A stretch of 64,000 nucleotides of DNA, from NCBI GenBank assembly GCA_030248295.1, contig JASANH010000793.1:62001-126000 (forward strand), read 5' to 3'. The DNA is from Mesodorylaimus sp. YZB2_4. Lineage: Eukaryota; Nematoda; Enoplea; Dorylaimida; Dorylaimidae. Both the position numbers and the translations under genes were made by a program. Shown in pieces: positions 10,540 to 22,499 of the stretch; position 1 is the first letter of the stretch; each line of letters opens with the position of its first letter. The notes under the pieces were generated by a model. The model was not told the DNA's origin. It saw nothing but the letters and a program-made list of their open reading frames with translations, and made no database searches.

Positions 10540-11700
10540 GGTATCACCTTTTTCCAGGATCGAGATCAGGGCAAGCCCGATCGCGATCGGGATTTTTTGT
10601 TTGAGGTCGAACAGTTTGCACGCACGAAGGAGATGAGTCTATTTTCCAGACCAAAGCACACTTTAGTCATCCAGGTTTTTTATCAGGTCGAGTTTCAGTC
10701 ATTATAAGTAAGCTGAAATTGATGAGCCTTATTTCCTCGAAATTCTCCCCGCGGCAGAAATTCTCTTGATGGCATCTAACGGCCAGAATCCACTTTCTCT
10801 GACGATGAGATTATTCAAGAACTGTGTAGAAATGTCTGAAAACGCGAATTCTTCTGTCTTCCAAAGAGATTAATGGATGAATTTGCCAGGCGGTCGCCCT
10901 AAACAAAACTTCGAAGCAGTGTGCGATATGAGTTGGTTGAGCAAGAATGTGGAATATGAATTTGTGAAGACTGTCGATGCAGGAAAACCTATCTGATAGC
11001 AGTAAATTTTTATTTATTGTGATAGATCAAAACGCTAAAATTTAAAGCAGCTCCTGCAAAGCAGAAAGTGGCCCTTGACCGCGTCTAGTCGTGTCAGATC
11101 ATCGGAAACGTGCGTATTCCCCGGACCGAACTTCCGATTTGCTTTAGACCAGTGATCCGATCGAGCAAATCATGGCCGCCAAAATTTTATAGGCTCACAA
11201 AATACGACTGATGCAAACATTCATTTTTAGGCAGAACTGTCTCACGATCAGTTTGGCAGTGCGTTGGTTGGTTTGCGCATGCAATGACGTTTCCCGCTCG
11301 ATAAATAGCAAACGCGACGTTCAAAAGGATCAAGCAAAGGGCGGAGGGAATATGTGCTAGAATCAGTCGACTAAACGATGGCAACATGGAATGAAGAGTC
11401 AGGGAATTGATTACCGTCCTACTGCTTCGGCAATCATATGTCGAACTGCGCCTGCTGTTCCTCAACAGTCCGCTGTTTTTGACAATCGTGTAGTGTACGA
11501 GGAAGGAAGTGTTGTGCAGCGGAAATATTTTATCATAAATAAGTCAATACACGTGTATTACGAGGCTGGGTAAAGCCGATAACTTTTTCATCATGAAATA
11601 TGCATAGTACCACTCTGGTCGAGACACGTTTGGTACATACTTCCTGCATAAAAGCATCGTATCGCCAGCTGACATTGTGTATTCCGTTCTGCATTCTGGC
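10540..11700. other. Intergenic region upstream of the M8-kringle gene
   Basis: No coding exon recognised. A perfect 16-base palindrome CCCGATCGCGATCGGG lies near 10,586. The promoter of the downstream gene should lie at the 3' end of this stretch, but no clear TATA box was found. Confidence 0.4.
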
Positions 11701-11720
11701 GCTGGTGCTACGCATTAAAT

Positions 11721-14700
11721 ATGATGTGGATAATGTCTATAATAGTTCTCCTCCATCAAATATCATTCGTAGAATCACAAGATCCACCATCGATTGATGA
11801 CTTACCAACAAGTCCTCCCTACGATCCAGAAGAAAATCGAACAGAATGCGGAGGCGTGAAGTTCGATGATGAGCCTTTCCTTCGAATCGATTCTCCCTCC
11901 CAGTCATCCGCCAATGCGCAACAGTCTCGCCAAGCTTGGACTCCGTTTCGTATTCATTACGTCATGTCACCAGGCTCTAATCGAGCAAACGAATTGGCGC
12001 TGGTTGAAGCCTTTCAAAATGTAAACGCCAAATTGGGTAGGATTCTGAAAGCTATGCCATTGGCCGATGTACGATATCCAAGAGTTTGGAATCGCCCCGG
12101 GATCAATTGCAAGTTCCCAGTCATTTGCAACGAGCTCCAAATTCCAGCTGATTACCTCAGTCCATGCGCCATTAATAGCACGTATACGCTTAACGAAAAT
12201 AGCGTAAGTAAATCTGGGCCAAGTGCAGTGGCATCTCTTGCAAACGCCATGAAACCACACCTTGTCATATTTGTTCGCGTTGCTAAGGCGGGAGAGTTTG
12301 ATAGCTGCAGGGCCGAGTCAGTTGGATATGCAGGAACGTGCATGTGGGATGCCACGACTGAAAGACCAACCCATGGCCGAATTACATTTTGCGCAATGCC
12401 AAGCGAGATAAGGAATCGTCTAACAAATGTCCTGCTGCATGAAACATTGCATATACTTACACATGGAACATTTTTCAATTATCGTACTCCTCAATTTACC
12501 GTTCCAAGTGGCGCTGCATCAAGAAATAATAGTGATTTCGTTCGGCGTAAGCTAGGTAACAAAAATATCTTTTATTGTCAAAAGATGTAGGATAGCAAAA
12601 TTATTTACGGGACTTTTCCACGCAGCCTTACTTAGATTTCAATCGAGTGGTCTAAATAATTTTTGCAAAATTTCCCAACGGAAAGTCTGACAGCTGATGT
12701 TGGTGACTCGCTGTATTGCCCCAGTTTCGTTGACCTGACACCACGGACATGTTTCTGCGAAAGACTAGACCCCCAAGTCTGTCTTGGTCTGAAGTGTATT
12801 CGTATTCCCGTTACTGAGATAACGATAGCTAAAACAGGTTGAGTCAGGTTTCTTCGAATCAGGTAATTTTTTTTTTTTGCCAGTTTTTGAGGACCAGGTA
12901 ATCTCTCTTCGTCACTTAATTTGTGTCACTGTCTCCTGATCGCGCTATTAGTGTTCTGATGACAACAAAACTGAATTGAGAATAAGCTGAAATGATCGGA
13001 AAATACGAGTCTATTCGGCTTAATTGCACAGCCTCGGGGCCAGACAATTTTCTGCGGTCAACAGATTTATTCGGCTGTCCGAATCTTCTGATTATTGCAT
13101 AAGTGGGTGAAACGTCTACGAATAACCGATTGACTGGTGACAAAAACCAAATTTGTGAAAAAAACCAGAAATCTTTTGACTGATGCAACACAAAAGTAGC
13201 TGGTTTCAATCCCATTCAGTTTCATATCACTGATCGGCCTGGTAGCTATTGCTAGTAGTACTCATTAATGGTCACATCGTAAGGTGAAATCTCAGCTAGG
13301 TCACTGGCGGTAGGCCAGTATAGGACAGCAGATGTGTTTGGCCTGTGGAGAAGGTAGTGTTTGCCTTGACTGGCCGCCGCATACAGTACATCGTGTCAGT
13401 TGCTCGGTACGCTCCTCCATTGGCCGCTCGATACTCTCCTCTAGGCGAGGCCGATCAGTGCAATGAACCCGTCGGATTGATGTCTCAGGCACCTACGACT
13501 AGGTGGCCTGCCTGGATAGTGTAAGAGACCATCGGCTCCCCGCGGTATCTTCTCCAATGTGGGTCTATTCAGTCAGTTACAGCAGCTAGGGCAGCGCAGA
13601 GCTTTTGTTAGAATGGTGCAACAGGCTGGATCATGCTAAAAATAGTTTTGTATGTGTGGTTTTAAAGAGTTTAACTCACAATCAGCTCCAGGAGTCCAGG
13701 CTTTGGCTTGCTTGTGGACACTGCATGCAGCAGCTAACTTGGGCAATCCGGCACTGCGTCATATGCATGACTGCCAGTAAAGGCAACCCTACAGGTCGAA
13801 CACCAGGCTGCTAGCGAGGGAATTGATCTTGTGTAGGAATCTACTGAAGCAGCACATAGGTCAGCCCCCAAAATCCTACGTACATCCCCAGGGGCGGGGT
13901 AATAAGCGCCCGAAGTCCTGCGAATTTTTCCTGCCTTGTGTATTCGCGTAGACAATTTCTAGGACCAGTGCAACTCCTCAGGCAGCATCCCTGAACCAGT
14001 GTTTCCAAACTGGAGACATGGCAGTCGATGGTTCCGATGTAGTCGGAGAAGGTTGGTTGTGAATGGGTCCCCTTCCACTCCACAGGTTTGAACTCTTTGC
14101 TGTCAGACGCTGCTCAGCTGCTCGCAGCATCTAATGAGCAACTAAAATTGGTGTGTTTGTTGACCAGTGTTCTTGCGTGCACCACTCGATTGTCAGTGTC
14201 AGTATAACGAGTCAAGACAACAAGGTTCGTTAAATTAGACTGCCTAACGGAGGTGGTTCATTCTTACTGTATATTAAATTATTGACTAGAACCCGGTTTG
14301 TTATTTTTATTTTCAATGTTGCGATAAAAACCCAGTAATGAAACTGTGTTTGTTAGCTGGGATGATGCGTGGGACACTGCGACAAATCACAGCCTATTCG
14401 TTGGGTTTTTTTGACATGGGAAACACTTGGGACCCACTGTGAGAAGGAATTTTTTGGAATCTGAGTCACCTTTTGTTGCTGCTGCTTACAGCAGATTAAT
14501 CGCCTGGTGTAGGGATATAGGCTCAATGGGATGATATCAGAAGGATAAATTGTCGGAACTTCGCTTTTCCTTGCGTTATTCAAAGGGAAGCCAATCCAAT
14601 CCAGGCCAATTCTCTTCTCTGCTAGCCTCGCACATCTGGCCCTGGGCGACTCGCCTAGTACCGTAACCAGCGCACCCAGGCGGCGGGAGATAGTCGAGAC

Positions 14701-16971
14701 CGAAGTCTCCAAGCAAAAAACTCCGACTGGAGGTAGGCAAGTCTCGCGACTATACCTGCTCTAGAAACATCATCCGAAGAGGTTGACGTCCCAGCCAGGG
14801 GAGCGTATCGATTACTTTCGACCGCCAGGCGTGCTGGTCACAGTACCGTCAAGTGGCGGACACCGAACGAGTAGAGGATCAGAAAACTGGCTCTCGAACA
14901 CCAGTTAGGAAGCCCTCCCTTCTCGCCCAGTATCATCCTGGGACGCTGATGCTGCCACAGGATTTCCTCGTGTGGGGGTGAAGATAGAAGAGGGCAGTCC
15001 AAGCACGCGATTTCATAGACAGAAAATGCGAGACAAAATCAAATACAGGCGCCTTTATAATCTACGGATACATTAGTTTCTGTAGCTCTGCTAGTTCTTC
15101 TTATTGCAGCTAGAAATATAACATGGAAATGGGTAACGTACGACTGGTTGGACAGCAGCGGCCAGAAGGTTCCTTTCAGTGCTTTTCTCGCAATATCCCC
15201 CTCTATCAAGAAAGTTGCAGCTGACTATTTCCGATGCCCCCTTCTACCTGGGGCCGAAGTCAATAGAAAAAAATACTTGAACGCGTCGAACGTTTCTATA
15301 GCGTTAGCTGACGATGCGCACTGGAGTTTGCGACTGTTTCCGGACGAGTTAATGGCACCTATGTCTATTCGCAATCCTGTTTTGTCCAAATTGACCTTGG
15401 CCGCCTTAAAAGACACAGGCTGGTACGAAGTGGACATGTCCAAAGCAGAACCGATGATCTTCGATGGCAGCAATCAGCCAGGCAGCCAATGTCACATTGC
15501 TGCAAAAAGTTGCCACGAAATTATAGCGGATGCAAAACGACCTGGTGGGGATATAACCAAGGTGCCATGGGTGGGTGCCTATTGCGATCCAACAGGCGAC
15601 TTGTGGCAGGTGAGAATTCAATATTTTAGAGAAAACTCGTCAATCGAGTTTTACGATAGATTTTGAGCTGCAGTATTTTTTCAACCACTTATCAACTGAA
15701 AATTAGACGTGATGTCGTGAGCATCTTCTAGCGGGAATTCTAATGAGGCGTTGAACGAGCCCTTTTAAAAGGTCTCTACCTCGTAAAAGTCCAAGACTCC
15801 AGCCACCAATGCCGTGCACTTGTGCATCGCAGTACTGTTTTGTCGACGCGGAGAAAAGGAGCGGTTTCATTTTTAATCCAAATGCCTTTCGTAATTTATT
15901 TCATGATACAAAGCAGACTTACACTCACAAAACAGCAAAATATTTTTAGTGCACACTATGCAGACGTTAAAACGCAAAATTATGTTTTAAGCGCGCTTGT
16001 TCACCAAATGGCTTAATCCGTCTTAACTGCAAATCACATGGCGTCAAGACAGAGGACTGTCCAGTATTTTATTCATCAACCAAAATGGCGGACGCGGATG
16101 CAGAATGTCAGAAATTCATATGGCTTTCACAGGAAGCTCGTGATGCTGGACTCATGATCGGACGCCACTCAATGTGCACTACATTCATGAATATGAAACA
16201 GCAAACATCTGATGGCATTAAAACGACCGCCTTGTATCCCGCGTGTATGACCATCCAGTGCAAAGGAAAAGCCGTCGGCATTGAGTTCACCGTTTCGGAG
16301 GGGCATATGCACTGCGTGACGAGAGCAATTTGCAAGCAGCCTCCTCTCCCTGGCGGTAATTTTCATGATTCCGTTAACAGTCAATGCACTTTGTTTTTTC
16401 AGATCCGATGTATCCTTGCCATACTAAAGAACAGTTCGAACAAAAACAGTACCGAAACAAATCAACGACGTGGAGTGGCAAACAATGCCAGAACTGGCAG
16501 TCCCAGTCACCGCATTCCCATGGTTACAGGTGTGAATCGACCACGAGCTTTGCCTGGACTGAGGTGCTTTTTTTTAGTTCTGAGGGAAACCATAACTTCT
16601 GTCGAAACCCCGATGGATACGAGTACGGGCCGTGGTGTTACACAACTGATCCGAAGGTCAGATACGAAACTTGTTTTCTCAGATGTAAGGATCTGCCAGG
16701 TATGACTGCATCGTTCTCAATATTCATAGAAAATTTTATGTTACGGCGTTTTTTAGTGAAATATAGTTGGCGCTCGCTGGGATGCCGAAAACCCTACGAC
16801 GGGGATCTGATCTGCCCTGACTATAATTCAGTCTGCGATGAGCCGACTGGCGCAGGGTACATTCCGAAAGTGGTACAGCCAGAGGTGGATGCTGCGACTT
16901 CTGCTGCAAGGAGTAAAGCAATCGACAAGACTGTCATGGCGTTCTTGATTGTATTCTGTTACTGCTTCTGA
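11721..16971 (+). CDS. M8 leishmanolysin-like metallopeptidase with C-terminal kringle and probable GPI signal
   Basis: Inferred exons are 11721-12546, 15110-15609, about 15992-16355, 16403-16699 and 16757-16971, with matching phases (about 733 aa). A signal peptide (residues 1-19) precedes the M8 core. HETLH (240-244) supplies two zinc-binding His and the catalytic Glu. HWSLRLFPDELMAPM (346-360) gives the third zinc His and the Met turn, as in invadolysin/LMLN. SVGYAGTCMW and DTGWYEVDMSKAE are also family landmarks. Exon 3 is a Cys-rich M8 C-terminal segment. Exon 4 is a kringle (GKQCQNW, NFCRNPDG, GPWCYTTDPKVRYETC). Exon 5 ends in a hydrophobic TVMAFLIVFCYCF tail after a Ser/Ala-rich spacer, typical of a GPI-attachment signal. 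The product is probably a secreted or surface zinc protease. The exon 3 acceptor is uncertain: the acceptor used by the exon duplicate at 21.85 kb is absent here. The 57-base last intron is in frame and could be retained. Confidence 0.8.
12547..15109 (+). other. Intron 1 of the M8-kringle gene
   Basis: Donor GTAAGC follows TTCGGC. The acceptor lies after TTCTTCTTATTGCAG. The splice is phase 1 on both sides. The intron contains a SINE (14,625-15,000) and a repeat-like stretch near 13,500-13,640 that partly matches the reverse complement of the 62,885-62,960 region. No other exon was recognised. Confidence 0.65.
14625..15000 (+). repeat. SINE copy, partial (GTGGCTCAG family body)
   Basis: Shares CATCTGGCCCTGGGCGACTC, GAACACCAGTTAGGA and CTTCTCGCCCAGTATCAT with the other copies. 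The tRNA head is not clear. Confidence 0.6.
15741..16360 (+). repeat. Duplicated segment, gene copy (intron 2 / exon 3)
   Basis: From TAATGAGGCG onward it matches 21521-22195 closely through the intron, exon 3 and its donor. It lacks the 61-base block that in the second copy precedes exon 3. Confidence 0.85.
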
Positions 16972-17120
16972 CATTAGATGTGAGATTTCACTGAATCTTT
17001 CTGTTATTAATTGTATCAAGTCTTTACCGTAATTTAGGCGCAGTTGCAGCATGTGGTGGAGCTTTGTAACAGGATATCTTATGTAATTCAGATTTCATGA
17101 CTGTCATAGTTTTTGGAGAA

Positions 17121-17126
17121 AATAAA
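17121..17126 (+). terminator. Polyadenylation signal AATAAA of the M8-kringle gene
   Basis: The first canonical AATAAA downstream of the stop at 16971, about 150 bases into the inferred 3' UTR. Confidence 0.6.
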
Positions 17127-17199
17127 AATAATTTATAGATTGTATCTTATCAAGAACAATTATCTTGTAATATATGTTTTGTCTTTAGTCAAATGAAGT

Positions 17200-19390
17200 C
17201 GGTGGTCAGAGGGTGAAACTTTAGTGCGTTCGCTTCTACCCTCATAACAACTTTTCTGGGAACTGATTTATTCTTTGCCGAGACCAAGGAGATCTTTTAG
17301 TTTAGTTCTGAGTAGTTTTTAAAATGACCGAAAAGCAGCCTTCTGGGTATTCTGGGTAAAAGCAGCCTTCTGGGTAAAAGAGGGGAGGTGGTGCGGGAAA
17401 CCGAAATATTTGACAACTTTCTCGATCATTAGGAAATTACAAATTCAGTTCAATTTTGCTTGCATAGGTACTGGCGGTTCAGAATTTTCGCTAAACGGTA
17501 TAAAATGTGGACGGTGCTCGTATCACGCTCCTTATCTCATTTTCACATATTTTATAAGACTCGTCGTCATTGAATAACAAATTTTCACCAGCTACAGACT
17601 TTAGACTTTTTAGTTTTATCGCGCAATTACGACAGCTGATATGCTTTTCTCGTTTGAGAACCCAGAACCTGACCAATAGCTAGTTTAGGTTTTTGCAAGC
17701 AGGCGCAGATGAGAGAGAAAAAACCTAGCCAGACTCCTGAAAGAATAACAGCTGTGCTCTTTCACACAGTAGCAACCGGAATATGCTCAAGCTCTAGATT
17801 AACCCGAGCAAGACTAATACCCTGCAGCTACGAGTAAAGTGCAATCGCGAATGATTAGATGTGTTGGAAAAAACCTACAATAATCTTCCCTCGTCTATGT
17901 GCACGTACGTCCAACGTTACATTTATGGCCATGTACTCCTACATCAGCAATGACACACTCGAGGATGAAGGCACTCATTACATAAAAAATCAGCCGTCGG
18001 AAGCCCCGGCATTATCTGTATTAGCTGCTCTAAAAGTTTGGTTCTGTCATGACAGACTTTTTTGGAAATAATCTATTATTGTGTCCCCGCTATAATTATT
18101 GCTACTAGATAGATTGCACAAGACTACAACCCCGTTTTAAGTGCAAGTTATTCCTGATTAAATCCAGCCTAGTAAACAGATCTCTGAAAAGTACAAAACA
18201 GGATTATGCTTGGCACCCTAATTTCAGGAAACACTGATAGGTATCAATTACTAGCTATATTATTTCATCACATAGGTAAATGTCCAGTGAAGGGATGTAT
18301 ATTAGAATAAAGTTTCATCTCTGGTGGCAGTCGAGGTGCATACGCTAATGGCAGATGAATTCAATAGGCGTGCTGACCATGTAAGCTATCTGTGCGCCCG
18401 AAGTCCAGAGTGCTCATTCAAGTTCTGTAAACTACTGGCACACATTTCGTTGCATTCACATCAGGTCATCATAAAACAGCTCAAATTTTCCACTACATAC
18501 CAAAGTTATTGTACACATGGCCGATAAGTGCACCGCACTTCGCTAATTCTATCTAATCATGATTGATAACTTTAGTTGCTAATCATTGGCGCTGAGCACT
18601 AAGGGTCTATCTCGTGGCGCTAAAAAATGCTGTAGCGCTTTTTCGGCTTAAAAATTCGTTTTTTCTCTGAGATATTAAAGAAAACTCAAACTCGACAAGA
18701 AGTGCCTGCAGTACGCAACTTTTGAATTTCCCGCCCGCGTGCCGCGTTTGACCTGAGAGTGGTTTCGCTTGGTTACTCTGGAAATCACGAGGATATATAT
18801 GACTCTTTTACTGTTGCATCACATGCTGCTCTAATTTTGTACCGCGCTGGAGTATCTGCCTTCTGTGAAAGATAAGAAAAATTATAGTCGACCTCAGATA
18901 ATTGCAATCGCTTCGAACGCCAGAAAGTGTTGCAATTATGCAAAGCTTAGAAGCATTTTCTAAAACTTTCCTAATTATGCGAAGCTTTTGTAATGAGGGA
19001 GCGGCAATTTTTCACGCTTTTTATAAATGTTTATGAAATAAAACATTCTCAGGTTTTGTCCGCTGGTTAATACATCAACTTAAAATTCTCGTCCAGCGCC
19101 CTTACTGCTAAAAATATAAGCAATTCTGCTATGACATTCACGATTTACAAAGTTCTCTATTTCGTTCGATATGAAACAAAGTATATTGCCTGAAGATTGC
19201 TGCTTGATCAGTGGCACGTTTCTGAAGCCGTACCTGGTTTGGATAAATTCGAAGCCATATTGAAATCTTTGTGATAAACACTCCTTTGCTGTGGGTTTTC
19301 TTTTGCGATGCTTATTTGCTTTATACTAACGTTCTCCCCTTAAATATGGGGGAATACTATTACAAAAAACAGAAAAAAACAGCCATATCA
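17200..19390. other. Intergenic, no gene seen
   Basis: No supported gene. The short dispersed motif seen at 5040 and 7885 recurs inverted near 18,700-18,745. Confidence 0.45.
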
Positions 19391-19394
19391 TGAA

Positions 19395-19545
19395 GAAGGC
19401 AGCGCGGCAACCAGCACACAATGCAGCATCCCTCTGTGTGTCTCGACTAGAAGCACCTCCACGCGAGGCCATCCTGGACTGCACACTGACTTCCCCGCAC
19501 GATGGCGGGTGGGCTCGAACATTGGACAAGTCCAGCCACTCGCTT
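19395..19545 (-). repeat. SINE copy (AGCCCACCCGCCATCG family)
   Basis: The reverse complement contains GTTCGAGCCCACCCGCCATC, GGAAGTCAGTGTGCAGTCCA and a CACACAGAGGGATGCTGC-type tail. These match the body of the copy at 53.06 kb (GTTCAAAGCCCACCCGCCAT, GGAAGTCGGTGTCCTGTCCA). Confidence 0.65.
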
Positions 19546-19549
19546 CTAA

Positions 19550-20250
19550 TGTGCTCAGGAATTGTGCAAGGTTTTTATCCCACAGCTGCAGCTGCTGCTA
19601 AGTAACAAATTCGGGTCAGCTTGACCCAAAATTTTGGGTGAGGGACTTTCGGTTCAACCACGAGTCACACTACAAAATACTGTATTGACCCAGGTCAGCG
19701 CAGCTTGTTTAAGCGGCTATGCACTGAGAAAAACAGAACAGAACGATTTCGCCACATTCGAGGATCAACTATGAAATCACGACGGTGGCGGCTTCGTGCC
19801 AGCTCATTCGATTTATGCTGTTGTTGAGAGAAGAGCATGAAAATATTCAAGTCCTGGATCACTGAGCGGGAAAATGGTGAGCCTGCCAAGGTAAAACGAC
19901 AAATATCAACGCGTTCACCAACGAATGATGAGGATCCAAGGGGAACTTCATCGCCGTCAAGCTAATCCAGTAGCTACGTACCTTTGCCTATTAGCCTTCT
20001 TTTTTTCCCGACCAGTACGAATCGATGCAGTTTTGTAGATATGCACCTTTGAACTACATCAATGAATGATTGCGCGTATTTATGTTTCAATTCTTGTTTT
20101 ATAAATAATTTTGATTGTAATATGGACATATCCAGATTAATGAAATGGCAAAATTTGAATAAGTTTCGGAGGATATAGACTACTGTATGTACCGGTATTA
20201 TAAGCAGAATAAGTGTGTCGGTCTTATAATCGTTGTCGCTCATCCATAGT
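19550..20250. other. Intergenic, no gene seen
   Basis: AT-rich sequence with no domain or repeat recognised. Confidence 0.4.
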
Positions 20251-20255
20251 GTCCA

Positions 20256-20645
20256 AGTGTAATAGGCATGGACGAGGCATGTGCTATGCCCTCTGGCCTA
20301 TGAGTGCACTGGTTCAGGGAACCGGTCCGCCTCTCCTAAGTCAGGGCCAGCACGAGACCGAGAGCGAGGTCGAGGTCGAGTGACTGGTCTGATTGCAGGC
20401 ATCGGTAGAGAACTAGTCTTGAGTTCCTCATCCGAACTTGCTCTGTGAGCACTTCGGGCTCAGGTCCGGCAGAACCCCTTTGACGGCCGGCACGTGCGGA
20501 TGCTCGCCGAATTGTGAGTCTACACGGCCTTATTGGTGTGGGACAGTAAACGATATCAATAAGTGTCCGTGGACTGCGTGGGTTGGTTCCTGTGGCTTGA
20601 GCAATCCTCTGGTCAGCCCTAGTCTGTCCTAGGGCAAGCCGAGGA
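20256..20645 (+). repeat. Interspersed repeat, uninterrupted copy
   Basis: About 390 bases match the reverse complement of the split copy at 41,349-42,723. Shared stretches include GTGTAATAGGCATGGAC, AACTTGCTCTGTGAGCACTT and CACGGCCTTATTGGTGTGGG. The site CTGACCAGAGGAT (read in reverse, near 20,610) is intact here, so this is the empty-site reference for the transposon at 41,378. Confidence 0.85.
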
Positions 20646-20649
20646 TTTC

Positions 20650-21520
20650 ACAAGCCACATTGACCTGGTGTGATATTTGTGGGTTTCAACTTACGCATAG
20701 AGTACACTGTTAGCTATGCTTTAGCACCGTTCATTGTATAGTCTCTTGTCAGTAGTTGGGAGGCTGAATCATTGGCCAGCTTGGTGGGTGAGCTATGGTA
20801 AGAGGCTTATTCACTTATATGGTAACGTAGCGGGCTAGTAAAACGGTCGTTTACACCGATAGTCCGTGTACATTACGCCTGGGTCATCCCTTATGCACTG
20901 TCGCTCACGCAAGGGAACGCTGGGTTTTTAGGCCCAGTCAGGTCGAGTTGGGTTGAACCCAGCCGTCTACATACATGGCTACAAAATCAGATTCCCTTGT
21001 TGACTTGGTCGTGTGATCACTGCTAGTGAATCTTCAGCTCGACTGCCACTATCACCGGATGAGGAATAATAGTATGCAGCAGATGTGTTTCAGGGTGGCT
21101 GCTGATAACCCACTTAAAGTAATAAGCTTTAAGCGCACGAAGGTGGAGAAGCAACCAGATCAATCACTTCTGTCCTGGTTGAAATCATTTTGTGTCTTCA
21201 ATTTGCGACACATAATCAAATGTGACAACAACAAAAACTTTGAAAAATTTTTATCTGAACTGCATTACTTCACAGTTTTTAAAATTAGCAGTTAAAACAG
21301 AAACTAAAATTAAAATCTTCTTTTAAATCTTTGATCACTTGATATATAAAATCCCCGCTAATACATAGCTATATAGCTGAGACCACTGCGAAAATTTCCG
21401 GCTCAACAAGGAGGACAATGGCGATAAATCCAATAGCTATGTAACTTGAGACGCATATAGTGCCGCTAATTGCAGATATGCCCACAAAGGTGCGGCCATT
21501 CCGCCATCTACCGCCAAAAG
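20650..21520. other. Intergenic, no gene seen
   Basis: No supported coding region. The stretch ends where the exon 3 duplicate begins. Confidence 0.4.
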
Positions 21521-22195
21521 TAATGAGGCGTTGAACGAGCCCCTTTAGAAGGTCTCTACCTCGTAAAAGACTTCAGCCACCAATGCCGTGCACTTGTGCA
21601 TCGCAGTACTGTTCTGTCGACGCGGAGAAAAGGAGCTGTTTCATTTTTAATCCAAATCCCTTTCGTAATTTATTTCATGATACAAAGCAGACTTACACTT
21701 ACAAAACAGCAAAATATTTTTAGAGCACACTTTGCGAACGTTAAAATGCAAAATTATGTTTTAAGCGCGCTTGTTCACCAAATGGCTTAACAGGCTGTTG
21801 ATAGGCAGGGGGTTTTCACACTGTAAGCAGCCCATTGCCAGTTGTGCTGCAGCGTCTTAACTGCAAATCACATGGCGTCAAGACAGAGGACTGTCCAGTA
21901 TTTTATTCATCAACCAAAATGGCGGACGCGGATGCAGAATGTCAGAAATTCATATGGCTTTCACAGGAAGCTCGTGATGCTGGTTTCAGGATTGGACGTC
22001 ACACAATGTGCACCACGTTCTTGAATGCCCAACAACAAACCTTGGGTGGTTTGACAACGAACCCCTTGTGGCCTGCGTGTATGACCATCCAGTGCAAGGG
22101 CAGGGACGCTGGCATTGTTTTTACTGTGTTCGGGGGGCAGAGGCGCTGCCCGACAAAACCCATTTGCAGGAAGCCCGTTGAGCCTGGCGGTAAGT
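21521..22195 (+). pseudogene. Detached duplicate of M8-kringle gene intron 2 and exon 3
   Basis: Sequence from TAATGAGGCG matches 15741-16360. The exon equivalent (21853-22189) is open, begins after TTGTGCTGCAG and ends at a good GGTAAG donor. It codes for the same Cys-rich segment with many changes after the first 45 residues (for example FRIGRHTMCTTFLNAQQQ). It lies 4.4 kb beyond the gene's poly(A) signal. No neighbouring M8 or kringle exons were found, so it is probably a segmental-duplication relic. Open frame and splice signals leave an alternative terminal exon possible. Confidence 0.7.
21789..21849 (+). repeat. 61-base direct repeat, copy 1 (inside the exon 3 duplicate)
   Basis: Exactly identical to 22422-22482. 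It starts AACAGGCTGTTGATAGGCAG and ends CCAGTTGTGCTG. It is absent from the homologous position (16015-16018) of the gene copy. It supplies most of the polypyrimidine/acceptor context of the duplicate exon. Confidence 0.95.
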
Positions 22196-22421
22196 GCCCT
22201 AGTGCCCTGGGCTAACCTTTTCGTTGTCTGATAACAGATTTTTTTAGAAATAATAGTACATTTCGCACCCACATTTGGGTTAGGAATTCAGAATAGATGA
22301 AGAAATTTGTCGTCTAGTCCTCCTAAGCTGAAGCAAATTTCGTAAAAGGGAGGTTGCCACGTTATGCTCTGTCACTGTAGCCTACAACGCATAAGTTCCA
22401 GAGTGGCTGAGCTAACCAGGC

Positions 22422-22482
22422 AACAGGCTGTTGATAGGCAGGGGGTTTTCACACTGTAAGCAGCCCATTGCCAGTTGTGCTG
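22422..22482 (+). repeat. 61-base direct repeat, copy 2
   Basis: Identical to 21789-21849 and lying 633 bases downstream. Here it is followed by GTGCCC rather than CAGCGT. Confidence 0.95.
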
Positions 22483-22499
22483 GTGCCCTAATGTACCAG

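Noticed and set aside
16700-16756. Treating the 57 bases before the last M8-kringle exon as coding
   Set aside because: They are in frame, but a good donor (CAGGTATGA) and acceptor (TTTTTTAG) bound them. Kept as an intron, with retention noted as possible.
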